Below, piece by piece: positions 25,191 through 36,329 of a stretch of DNA of 64,000 nucleotides. Position 1 is the stretch's first letter. Each line of letters opens with the position of its first letter. Source of the DNA: Microvelia longipes. Its lineage: Eukaryota > Arthropoda > Insecta > Hemiptera > Veliidae. The position numbers and the translations under genes are program-made. The DNA lies in assembly GCA_018340805.1 (NCBI GenBank), contig JACMZG010001870.1, positions 17,865,780-17,929,779 of the forward strand, written 5' to 3'. The notes beneath the pieces are model-generated. The model was not told where the DNA came from and did no database searches. It was given only the letters and a program-made list of their open reading frames with translations.

Positions 25191-25749
25191 CACTTAGTAG
25201 TAGTGAAACTATTTATTCCACACTATTTAAGTAAAATTTTCTTTAAACAAATTTGCTATTTCTAGTTAATAATTTTAACTACTGCTATAATAATAATAGC
25301 AGTGGCTTGCATAGTTGGCCCCAAGTCTGGGAGTGTGGCTCACATCTATTTCAGAGATCCCTGTAGGTTTTACAACCTACAGTTAGTCTCGTGTTAGTTT
25401 TTCTAGCAGATTTTTGTTCACACACTGTCTTTTGAACGAGTATTTTTAAATCAACCTTGGTGAGAACGTGAACCGTATAGGAAACCAGGATGTTATGACA
25501 TTAACCCAGTTAGCTCAGTCAGCAAAAACATTGAAACATAATGTACGTTTCTTTGATAATTGCGTAACAAGCTTATGTTTCAAAACAAACCGGAAACTTA
25601 ATCAAGAAATAGATTTTTGAGCACGGAAGCACGAAAATTCACCTACCTTTTTGACCTTTGGCCCAGAAGTGGTTTAGTATTTGTGTAAGTGCACTGAAGT
25701 AATATATAAACCATGTAGGGAAACTTCTGTACTAACCAATGTAAAAACA

Positions 25750-26646
25750 TTGGGTACGGGGTACCTCAGACCTTTTCCTCATCACATCGGATTCACTTCG
25801 TTCATCCTCCCTACATCACCCACTGACCACGCTCGAGGCTGCTTAACTTTTATGATCCTACTTAAATCATGGATGATATACTTGTCGTATTAAACGAAAC
25901 TAGGTGTACTTATTTATTACTTTTACTAATTTTCAACTCATTTTAATTTTTTTTAAAAACTTAGGCAAGTCATCTGATGAAAATTAAACTAATGCTGATA
26001 ATAAGATGGAACTTAGCACATATAGTCTTCTACATGCGTGGCAAAAATCTTATCGCAATATTTTCGTGTTTAGATTTTTCGAAAATTTTGCTGCGTCATT
26101 GGGGGTTAATGATGTCTTTAAAATTATTTTCTGGATAGAACAACTACACCTATAGATTGATGTTTGTACTTAGTTTCAACTCTAGCATTGAGACATAGAG
26201 ATATATACTAGAGAGGACATAGCCTATCTTAATACATTGAGAGGCCTGAAACATTTTTAGTGGGGCTCTGTGAAACCTCCTCCAAGAGGGAGTTAGGGTT
26301 ATAATTAATCAATTGTTTTCGGCTTCCCGCAGATTGTTTGTGTTGTGATTAGTATTTTAAACATTCTACTATATAATTTACTGTTTATTTGATGAAAATA
26401 ATAATCGAATGTGGTCAGGTTACTTTTTCGTATTTCAAAATTCAACCAATAAGGCTCCTCTAGTAATATATCTCTATGCACTGAGACCTACGATGATAAC
26501 AGAGACACCTATAGACTGACAACTTGGTGCAAACAACAAAGGAGTTAAAACTCCTGAAACGGATAATTCTGGTGACGTCCCGGTTTCGGATTTTTTGAAA
26601 ACACTACACTTTTTCTATATACCCTACGGTATAAATGAGGAAAATT
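25750..26646 (+). mobile_element. family A repeat interrupted by a hAT-like MITE
   Basis: Starts TGGGTACGGGGTACCTCAGA, ends GGTATAAATGAGGAAAATTA. The insertion at 26194-26478 splits its CTAGCAT...CACTG block. Confidence 0.8.
26194..26478 (+). mobile_element. hAT-like MITE, 285 bp, with 8-bp target duplication
   Basis: Terminal inverted repeats begin CATAGAGATATAT and end ATATATCTCTATG, extending through ACTAGAG. Flanking octamers are CATTGAGA and CACTGAGA. Eight-base duplications and termini of the CAnnG type fit the hAT superfamily. No transposase; non-autonomous. Confidence 0.75.
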
Positions 26647-27293
26647 AATATTTCTTTCAAGCGTGATCAGCTGACTTAAAAATAAAAAAAAATTGGAATA
26701 ACTGCGCGTAAGCCTTCTAGGATTTAATTTTTTATGTTTAATTTTAGTGGCAACACTGATAATTTAAGGTGAGTTTTATTTTTTATCGTTTTTAGTACTC
26801 TATTATGTACGTGTTATTTAAAAAGTTAGTATTAAATTCTGTGTTATATTTGTTATCATGATTTTTCGTAAAGAAATAGTGGAAATACATGTTATACATA
26901 AAAGTGAAGGTAAATCCCATGTTTTTTAAAGATTAAAGAAAATACCCAGACGGAGGTTAATTGCTTTATATATTTTAAAATAATTATCTCTTAAGATTAT
27001 ATTAAAATCTTGAGGTTAATACTGTTGTATGGCTAATGAAGGTTAATATCACTCATCAGTCGCAAATTTATACTTATATGTAAAAAGAAATGCATTAAAC
27101 ATGAATGTAGAATACCGTAATTAGTTTGTTTATATTCACAAGAATAAAACAAGATGGCGGTATACATATATTCCTTTGGCTGCGCTTTCCCTTCTTGGTT
27201 TAGATATTTAGTAAGCACACGTATTTAAGTATGAGATCACGTTAAATATTAAATCCTGCCTTATGTTGAGTGTTGTCAATGTACTTTATAATA

Positions 27294-27726
27294 TCGGGTA
27301 CGGGGTTCCTCGAAACTTTTCCTCATCTCATCGTATTCACTGCGTTCATCCTGCCAACTTCGGACTCGCTTCACTCATCCTCAGAATATGTAAGTCGTTA
27401 AATTTATACTGCAATACGTCCTCGGATTTATAAGTACAGATCGTAAATACATTAGTTTCATTTCTGGTGCTCACCCATCCAGGCACTGACCACGCTCGAT
27501 CCAGCTTAACTTTTATGATCCAATTAAAATTACTATAAACTTTTGTTTAAACAAAAGTTTAAACAGTCTAGCAGAAATATGCTGGGAGCTACGATGATTA
27601 CCGACAGGCAACTTTGTGAAAACCACTCGGTAGGCTTTTCGTCATTCAAAAATCACCTGAAACGGATAGTGCAGGTGACATCTCAGTGTCGGATGTTTTT
27701 GGTACGGTATGAATGGAGAAAAGTAA
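27294..27726 (+). mobile_element. family A repeat with internal deletion
   Basis: Has both ends (CGGGTACGGGGTTCCTCGAA and GAATGGAGAAAAGTA) and the GGACTCGCTTCACTCATCC hairpin, but lacks the central section after GATCCAATTAAAAT. Confidence 0.7.
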
Positions 27727-28050
27727 AAAATAAATTATTTATTTCTCACTAAATTTAGTTTTATACTTTGAATAGATTATATATTATGCGATTAAATTAA
27801 TATTTTCAGTTCAGAGTAAATTATAATTTATATTAATGTTACATTTATTTGACAGAGGTGAGCGCTCCCAAAACGCATGAGGCTAAAATCCTAGAAGGCT
27901 CGTCTACAGTTTTCCAATTTTACCGATTTTATTTTTTACGCGGATTAGTATAGGAGTTTAAATATTTTGTATGGAAATCAAATTCTGTCAGATTTTATTT
28001 ATTTTAGATTTAACTTCCCATATTTTACAACAAATAAATTATAGGTCTGA

Positions 28051-29556
28051 CCAGGGGGGGTTAACTTAAACGAGGAAAAGTTTGGATTCGATTATCGCAA
28101 GCTACTAAAAATAGCGCTGCGGCGGACAACTCATGAACTAACCCCAATAGCTTTCCTAAAATGACTGATTAAATTTTTATATTAAAATTTATAAATACCA
28201 TGGCAATTCTTGGTTATGACAGCTACATTTATTATTATATAAAATGATTGTTTTCTGTATGTATTTTTTCACAAAACGGTCGCCGTTGCATGTTCTGTAT
28301 TTAAAAAAATCAGAAACTAAAAGTAAATAGAAACCTTTTTAAACTTCCAAGACCTTACTGATGGCAGATAAGTAAATTTCATTTAATTAATTTATTAATT
28401 TAATCGATTTTATCAGGTGATTACATTAAATACATGTTCGCATCTTGCCGATGTAATTAAAATACAGGCTGCATTAAATGCCAAAATCTATCTTTTACCA
28501 CGTGTAAACTTTAGCCACTATTCATTATTACCTGATTGAATCAATTAAAATAATAATTACTTGAATGAAAAACTTAAAAGTAATCAGAAGCGTCTGTGTA
28601 AGATTAAAGTGGTAGGGTATTAAACCAAGACTATAGATACTTAAACAGTAAGACATCGACTCAATGGTGGGAAAATTTGGATTTCGGTCGACACTAGCGC
28701 GCGGGGGACCTACCTTTCAAATGAGTGGCGTGTCTGATTTCCCGCTTTTGCCCACAGTCATGAAATTTTAATTTGTATACTTTGTATAGTTATACTTCTA
28801 ACTAACCCTACCACTTTAATCTTACACAGAACGCTTCTGATTATTTTTAAAGTTTTCATTCAAGTAATTTATTTAATTTAATGATTATCAGGTAATAATG
28901 AAATAGTGGCTAAAGTTTACACGTGGTAGAGATAGATTTTGGCATTTAATGCAGCCTGTAATTTAATTACATCGCAAGATGCACACACATGTGATTAAAT
29001 GTAATTACCAGATAAAATCGACTAACAATAAATTAATTAAATAAAATTATACTTATCTGCCATCAGTAGCGTTCCCTGGGAGTTTTAAAAAAGTTTCTAT
29101 TTACTTTAGTTTCTAAATTTTGAAATTCAGAACATGCAACGGCGAACCGTTTTTGTGAAAAATACATACAGAAAACAATCATTTTATAATAATAAAAATG
29201 TAGCTGTCATAAACAAAAATGCCATGGTATTATAAATTTAAATATAAAAATTAATCAGTCATTTTTGGAAAGCTTGGGGTTAGTTCATGAATTGTCCGCA
29301 CCGGTCCGCCGCAGCGCTATTTTAGTAGCTTGCGATAATCGAAATCCAAACTTTTCCTCATTTTAAGTTAACCCCCCCTGGTATAAACTATACAAAGTAT
29401 AAAAATTCAAACTGACTGTGGGCAAAAAAGCGGGAAATCAAGACACGCCCACTCAATTGAAAGGTAGGTCCCTCGCCGCGCTAGTGTCGACCGGAATCCA
29501 AATTTTTTCACCATTGAGCCGACAGTCTTACTGTTTAAGTATCTATAGTCTCTGGT
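28051..29556. mobile_element. composite inverted-repeat element with order A-B-A'-B'
   Basis: A (28051-28618) is the reverse complement of A' (28805-29381). B (28624-28794) is the reverse complement of B' (29383-29556). Each pair has scattered mismatches and small indels. A begins CCAGGGGGGGTTAACTT; A' ends AAGTTAACCCCCCCTGG. A and B share a related module, in A GGAAAAGTTTGGATTCGA and in B GGGAAAATTTGGATTTCGG, each followed by a GC-rich palindrome-like patch. No long frame. A fold-back or dimerised element is the likely origin. Confidence 0.85.
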
Positions 29557-29703
29557 TCTAGGTATACTTGTCGAGATCTGTTTCTAAATAATATGGGGTA
29601 TTGTGTAATAAATAAATTATTAATAAACTGCGTAGGCTTCCGCGGTGTCATGAAATTCAGTTCAGTTTTGTAGAGCATTGTGTTTCTATCCATAATGGCC
29701 TAT

Positions 29704-29745
29704 ATCCCTGAAGATGCCTCCCTCAGTGGAAGCGAAACGTCGGAT
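29704..29745 (+). ncRNA. hammerhead-ribozyme-like motif
   Basis: Order of parts: ATCC (29704-29707), CTGAAGA (29708-29714, fits the CUGANGA core), an imperfect stem II GCCTCC/GGAAGC (29716-29721/29728-29733, one mismatch), GAA core plus A (29734-29737), GTC (29739-29741, possible cleavage triplet) and GGAT (29742-29745), which pairs with ATCC as stem I. Stem III would be minimal and T29715 is unpaired. Minimal hammerheads are known in Penelope-like retroelements and retrozymes. Activity is not shown. Confidence 0.45.
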
Positions 29746-30479
29746 TCTTCATCTACACTAACGCGGTCACTACTGGAAGACCTAAATTTTCAGCTCAGAT
29801 TCTACTTATTGCCGAATTATGACTATAATATAGTTGTTATTTAACTTCATATACTAATAGAGCAGAATAGTCACCTTACAAAATAGTCAGTTTCAATATA
29901 AGGGGATTAGTGCAACCTATTGATCCACTTAGTTCTTTGTCTAATTAATTTCCCCTTCTAAAAAAGAGCGGGTTTATATGATCAGGCTACAAATCTTCAT
30001 AAATAATTGATAGTTTTTATAGTAAAACTATGCATACCCAGTGTTTATGCATGACATATAATTGTTGTAATGAAGTCATTGCATAATAAACATACATTGA
30101 TTTTACTAATAGATAAGTATTTGTTATACCGGGTGGAACATTTTAGACGATCCACCAGCATTTACAGAGCTTTAAGAAAGAAAGATGTCAGACTAAAAGT
30201 CGATAAGATTTAGCAATGGTAAAATCTGCTCTACCCTGCTTAGGCATAATTACTTCTCTTTCTTTTCTCCATAACAATGGATTGTCTGGTAAGTAATGAA
30301 GGTTCTTAAGATCTTAACAAAATTCTAGACCTACTGTGAGACTGTTACAACACTATGTTTTGCACCTATGACTAGTACAACACTCAATTCCAGGAGACTT
30401 GTGAAGTGCGAAGCTCTGAATCGCAAATTTAACTTTGCGACGAGTAATGACGTTTCCAGCCAACAGAAGCAAAAGGAGG

Positions 30480-30707
30480 TTAAAGCAGTTCTTCCTCTTT
30501 CAGCCCCTCATCCGTATTGCCAGACGATTTGTCGTCCGCAATTGGAGCCTTTGTAGACTTGCTCTTTTTGGATCGCTTACCAGGCTTCTTGTGTTTCCGC
30601 TGCTTGCCTGGCTCTGATTCGGCTGGCTGTTGAGGGTGTAGTTTAGTCTCATCCTTTCTACCAGCTTGCTCTGGCCCCCGCAATATAATGCTATTTAGAG
30701 GAGTCAC
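30480..30707 (-). pseudogene. lysine-rich open segment in the retroelement island, possibly ORF1-like
   Basis: A 75-codon minus-strand frame with a basic core (GKQRKHKKPGKRSKKSKS). It sits in the GC-richer island next to the reverse-transcriptase fragment but on the opposite strand. The basic composition could suit a nucleic-acid-binding retroelement protein; no motif such as CCHC knuckles is visible. Function unassigned. Confidence 0.25.
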
Positions 30708-30937
30708 CTAAACTGAAAAAGGTGCCCTATACTACCTTCTTTAGATTAGATGTCCCCATTGATATATAGCCATTTAGAAGAGTCGCCTTAACTGAAGAAA
30801 GTTCCCTATACTACCTTCTTTACCAAAGGAAAACCTATGGTAAACTCAACCATAAACGACTCGTTGAGTGGAAATAGATCGAGAAAAAGATACAAGCAGA
30901 GAGAAGGGCCTTTGTTCCAGATCTCAGTTTAGATTAG

Positions 30938-31114
30938 GAAGTGGATTCCCTTCTAACGCTTGAAGAGTTAGATAGGGCCCTCTCCAGGACCAAAGATACC
31001 TCTCCGGGAAAGGATGGCATTCCGTACGTATTCATCAAGAACCTTACGAAGAGAGGCAAAAGAAGACTATTAAACTTATATAACGGGGAAATCAGCCGAG
31101 GTATGAGAGGTTAA
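30938..31114 (+). pseudogene. non-LTR retrotransposon reverse-transcriptase fragment
   Basis: The open segment reads LEELDRALSRTKDTSPGKDG followed by IPYVFIKNL. The SPGxDGIPY motif marks the N-terminal part of LINE reverse transcriptases (I/Jockey/R1-like group; clade not certain). A stop precedes it (TAG at 30935) and TAA ends it at 31112. Upstream bases (30840-30934) give KLNHKRLVEW and ERRAFVPDLS in the same style, broken by stops. No YxDD catalytic motif was seen. This is a decayed, truncated element. Confidence 0.75.
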
Positions 31115-32169
31115 GTGACCAGCCCGCCTGGAGTACTGACCAGGCTTGTAATCCAACCCGCGGGTGAGACAAGGGTGACGGTAGGAGTCAGAACTTCCGA
31201 CAGTTCTAGCCGCGACTGACCCATTGGTCTTGCCTCTTTATTTATATGGACAACTCTGCGAGATTTAAGCATTAACAGCCTGATTACTAGGCGCAGAAGA
31301 ACTTTGTGTTTCTGCCTTCCTGCCACCGCACTGAAGGCTCCAACTCCACCATGATAGGCTAAGCCCTGCATACTATGTTGCCATAGACTCTGCAGGAAAG
31401 AATATGGAACTGGTCCTTAACCTGCATAACCCTCCAAAGAAGGTGTTGCCTCGTGTCTCGGAGTTACCTGAGCACTCTCAGGACCCAACAGTAGGGTTAC
31501 TGTTTATGGGTATAAAGATCAGGTTGACTGCTCCCTGACTGAGGTATAGAACCAAAAGCCAGGGTATGAATCAGTCCCTGATAGTGCTGGCATAAGCCAC
31601 CAGAATTATGGTCTAACTACTACGAATTTACGGATAATCACGTCAAGATAGCAGCTAAATAACTAGATAATATAATTAAGATAAGTTTATAATCAATATA
31701 AGTTAATAACCAATATAAAGGATAATGGTAATTTAAAAATTTAAAGAGAGCCAAGTTATGAGAGCTCCGTAGACAAAGAGCGGATTGCAAACAGTAGATC
31801 AGCTGATCCTGAAAAGTAACAGGTTAGCGTATTTCAGAATCCATCAAAGGATCCGACAATGGAGCGCATCCCATAGATAGTAAGGAGTCATCAGCGTCGG
31901 AAAGCCATTACAAAAAGGAACTCTGCCTTCCGATCTAAGTCCGAGGTTTTTGTCAAAAACCACGAAATATTGTTGAAAACTCACTTGCGCTTCTCAGAAT
32001 CACAGCACCTAACCTGCCTGCATCAACCGATTTAAACCCGCCTAAAACGCAAAAAGGACTCAGGACCTCAACAAATTAATTATGAAATCACTTGGCTTGC
32101 GTAAAGCGTGATAACGGCCTCGCTATCCTGACCACTCTCCGACTTCTGCCATTTTATTTCCGATTTTTT

Positions 32170-35100
32170 ATAGGAAATTTGGTTAAAATATTTATACCAT
32201 ATCTTAACATATTAATTTGAAATTATTCTTCATAATTTTAATTTAAAACATTTCAATTTCGTAAAAAAATATTTAGACAAGTAAGGTTGTGGAAATTCTA
32301 TCTGTTCAAACTTTATACCAATGGTAAAAAATAAATTTTAATATTTTTTCCTCATAAACTTTCTAGCTTAAAAAAATAAGTTTTATATTTCAAGAAGTAA
32401 TATTAATTTTCTTCTCGGTTTTATAACTTTTTTAATTAGCTTTTCCTTAGTTTTGACCTTGATAAGTAAATAAATTAACTTTAAGAAGTTAATAAAGTAT
32501 TGAAATCCCTATTTTGGATTTTATACTTTTAACAAGAAACTTAAATATTTAAATAAAATAGTGATTTTGATGTCTTTAAATGAATTTTATCAATGATTGA
32601 CTGTAGTATAATGAGAGTAATCTAAATAACTTTCTTATCTTTTTAATATAAATCTTTAATATGGTTATTAGAGATACTTACTGTGAATATCTGAGTACAT
32701 ATTAATGAAAAATAGGTAATTAAAAAGATACGTAATTAAAAAAAGAAGTGTCCATTAAACTAAAACTGCATTGGCACAGGGCTTATACAGACCTACTGAC
32801 GGACTCAGACGGATCCTAGGCAAATGATCTATCTTTGCCGTAACCATACTATCATTACAGCAAAGATGGACGAATTAAACTTATTTTGTTTATTCGTATT
32901 TTTACTAAACTTTATTTTATATTAAAAACCGTAATTTTCTTAAGGAAAACACCTACAATTCGCAAGGTCCCTTCACGAGAAGGGCAAAGGGTTCCATCGC
33001 TGTGTGGAGTGAGGGCTCCTAGTACTCTCCCTGCCATTTTGGCGGATTAGTGGTCTCTTTTCGAGGGCCTACTACTCCTGATCCTTTTCTCTGCTTCTCC
33101 TCCTATCCATTTCTCCTTCTTTGCTCCCTTTTTTCTGTCCATTCTTGCACTTCTATCACTTCTGCTCTCTTTTGGTCCTGTTTTCTGTTGTTCTCTTTCT
33201 GTTCTATTCTGATTTGCTACAGGGATAAGGATTCTTCGTCGCTGTAGGCTCCCTTGATTTTTAAACTCAAAGGAACCTGGTTTCTCACCATATTGCCTTT
33301 AGTTTGACCAAAGGCCTTCAAATAGGGTCCCCTTTGTCTTTAATTCCTGGGTCTTCCTGAAAACATTTGTTCTATTGTGGTCGGCCTGTCTGATTCCGTT
33401 TTTAATGCATTAACACACTTGTTCCTATTCACATGGGACAAGCAGCATACCTTTGCTATCCCTGGATCAGGGTAATCGTCATTAGTAACAGATCTTATGT
33501 TATTGAGCCAATGCTGGTTCAAATACTTGCTAGATTAGATTATCTACGAGCGGGCTCTGAAAAAGGTGACAGGTGAGCTACGGAGTATCAAGCACTTGCT
33601 CAAATGATTTTCTCAAAAAAAGTTCACCTAAAACTGTTATATTTCTTTCAATGAAATAATTGAAAAGTTTTATTTTATTTTTTTTTTAATTAAAATATTA
33701 ATTTATATTTAGTAACGACATAATGTTGCATGGCCACATCTTTAGTGGTTTCGAAGATATTCGAAAAAATTGCGTTGCGTTTATTTCGCAGTGGCATTTC
33801 AATAACATGTTGAAAAAGTAAGCTAAACAAGTTTAGGCCCCAGACACCACCTTTCAAAATATCTTAAAAATAAAAATATTTCAAAATTGTTAATTTATGT
33901 ATAATGTAGAAAATAAAGGCATTTTCAGAGGTTTTTGAAACAGTAGAAAAATCCAAATATGGTTGCTTGTATTATTTAAAAGCTGAAATCTTTACTTTGT
34001 AAAAGGTTAAAGGAAACACGTTAAAACTAGCATGGAACTACCTGTCATTCACAGCAGTTTGTTTGTTTTTTCTTTTCACTTCTTTATGCCAAGGGCCGAC
34101 AGCAAAGAATTAAAAATTTCACTAGGAAATGTTAAGGTAGAATTATGCCAACTGCATTCGTAAAACGTCGGGTACGGATTAACTCGGTACTTTAACTGTA
34201 AGTAAAAGTAAGTTAAGTCCTCGGCTGGAGTCTAGGGCCTGTACAAACAGTACAGGTAGACAAAAAGCTAAACAAGCTTGCTTCACGTCCACATCCTTTT
34301 TGGACCTTTGTCTTTTCAATTCCCTTGTTTGTGGACCTTGTTCTTTTCTTCGCCCTTTGGGCTCTGGAATTACTTTGTTTTTGTCTTAAGTTTATTGCTG
34401 TTAGATTAACACGGTATGTGGTAAATTTATGCTACCGACTTGCGCTCGACTTTGTGGCGCGTCTTGCTCGAACTTTAGGTTTACCGTTACCAATTTAGGT
34501 TTTGGGTCTTATTTCGTGGCAAAGCTACTTCATTTTGTTTCCAAATTGATTCAACGTTTTCACGTTGAATCAAAGAGTTTACTAGAAGAAGAGCATCAAC
34601 GTAAATTTATTATGTGTAGTAAACACAAATAATCATAGATTGCTTACGGCTACAGGGTAGAAAGTTAGTGATTCCTCTTGTGTGACAGAATGCGCTATCA
34701 AAGCTCTACGTTTAGTGAATTTCCTTTGAAAAAATTGATTGGGAGGAAGGCGTCATGGCGGGATGCGAACCCGGGAGTATGACCAAAATTTGATCCAGAG
34801 GCCCCTGATTATGAAAAAAATTCTGGCGTGGAGGTCCGCAAGCTGGGCGAGTTTTCTTTGAAATGCGCTTTCTTAATAATCAGCTTGATTTTGCCTAATT
34901 TTTCGGAACATATTTAATAACATAAGCAATAGCGTCACAACTTGTTATTTTATTTCTCGAAATTTTCAAATAAAATGCGCATATTTATCCTAAATACACT
35001 ACACAGCACAGCATTATTCGCACTCAGTTGAAGCACCTTTTTCTTTAAACAATTCGAAAAAATTAAATAACAAAATTATTAAGAAGTATAATATTAAGAA

Positions 35101-35900
35101 ATATTAAGCAAAAATTTGATTGGTAAACAAGAAAGCGCGCATTTCAATGAAAATTCGCCTGGCTTGAGGTTCTCCAAGCCAGAATTATTTCGAAATTATA
35201 TTCGAAATACTGTTAAAAAATTTTAAGGTGAAAATTTTCTTTTCTTCTACTATAATAATGGCAAACATTACAATAGCTGATCTTGCGACTACAATGTTTA
35301 CTTAAAATACGATAGAGATGAGGTAAGAAAGAAGTGACGCCATTTTCAATTCAACAAAATTCAGTAACAAAGATCATAAAATACATGCTGTGTTAATATT
35401 ATCAATAAATGCACCGGTATTTAGTAAAACGATAAAATCGAACGTTCTTGGACTAGATTCAAACAATGAATCTTTAAAACGCCTGGCAAGTTTCTATCCG
35501 TTTGCGCAAACCAGTAGAGCGGAAATTAAATCACTCTCCACCCTGATTTTTGTTCCCTCCCTAATTATGACAAACAGGCCGTAAAACGTTATTTCCTCAA
35601 TAGATCTCAATAGATGAAGTTAATTTTTCTCTTTTTTAAAGGAAAAAAATTGTTTACATTATTACATATTATACATATTCTATACATGGTTAGATCGGTA
35701 AATGAAAGGAGGTGTGCAAGAGAAAATGCCAGCTAATATTAATAAAGAAGAGAAATATATAAATAGAAACAATCAAGTTGTTTGTCAAAAAAGACGTTAC
35801 CGTAGTGTATATAATTTGTTACAAAGAATCCATGATTTGAGAGATAAAAGTATTACACGGTAAAGCAGAGACGCGATATCAACCAAACCTAGCCGCCTCT
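32170..35900. other. intergenic DNA with unclassified GC-richer patches
   Basis: Patches of less AT-rich, probably transposon-derived sequence lie at 32770-33590 and 34160-34460. No protein motif was recognised in them. The remainder is AT-rich. Family B ends occur at 34818-35193. Confidence 0.45.
34818..35193. mobile_element. family B element with about 60-bp inverted termini
   Basis: Left end AATTCTGGCGTGGAGGTCC, right end CTCCAAGCCAGAATT; arms also share the GAAATGCGC and TTTCTT blocks. Just upstream, at 34755-34775, a tRNA-like reversed B box (GGATGCGAACCCGG) is present. No coding frame. Confidence 0.65.
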
Positions 35901-35921
35901 CACAGAGGTGAAATACGAGAT

Positions 35922-36326
35922 ATGACGGAAGTCACGACTACTCGTCAGACTTCACTCGGCAACGACCAAGTAGGAAAAATACCTGAAAAATGGTTGGAAG
36001 TAATCCTACATTTCTTAACCGGATTTCGAAATGAAACTGTTGATTTTACTCGCCCTCATTTGAGGCAATCAGTTGTTAAAATTTATCCTTTGTTTGTATT
36101 TTTATATGCACTACTCGTGACAGCTGGAGCATTGTCTAATATAGCAATGATCGTTTCTATTCTGAAAGATAGGTTATACAAGGATCAAACCTACTGTTAT
36201 CTGCTCAACAGCGCGTTGGCTGATATTATCAAATGCCTATTTGTTCTTCCAGTAACGCTCACGATCCTTTTGGTCCAGAACTGGATATTTGGCAACTTTT
36301 TATGTTATTTTCTTCCTATGCTTCAG
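35922..36326 (+). CDS. class A GPCR, first coding exon (N-terminus to start of TM3), peptide-receptor-like
   Basis: A 405-base exon, 135 codons, ends in phase 0 at CTTCAG|GTGGGT. The product starts with about 50 hydrophilic residues with an N-glycosylation sequon (NET, residues 37-39). TM1 spans roughly 52-80, with the conserved Asn at 73 in ALSNIAM. TM2 spans about 90-118, with LLNSALADI holding the conserved Asp at 101 and Pro at 110. The first extracellular loop has the typical W (121) in QNWIFGNF, followed by Cys128, which would pair with loop 2 at the top of TM3. This topology and the WxFG...C pattern fit invertebrate neuropeptide-type rhodopsin-family receptors. The ligand and orthologue are not identified; it might be an orphan receptor. 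Splicing inside TM3 and the absence of the DRY exon within reach imply a large following intron. The exon may begin at CTCACAG near 35903. Confidence 0.87.
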
Positions 36327-36329
36327 GTG

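Larger units (their letters stand above)
30360..32165. repeat. GC-richer island of decayed retroelement sequence
   Basis: Base composition is clearly less AT-rich than both flanks, which suggests imported sequence. It holds the reverse-transcriptase fragment. A roughly 53-base unit occurs twice at 30690-30830 (sharing CCCTATACTACCTTCTTTA). Further stretches without long frames lie at 31120-31640 and 31790-32160. Confidence 0.5.
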
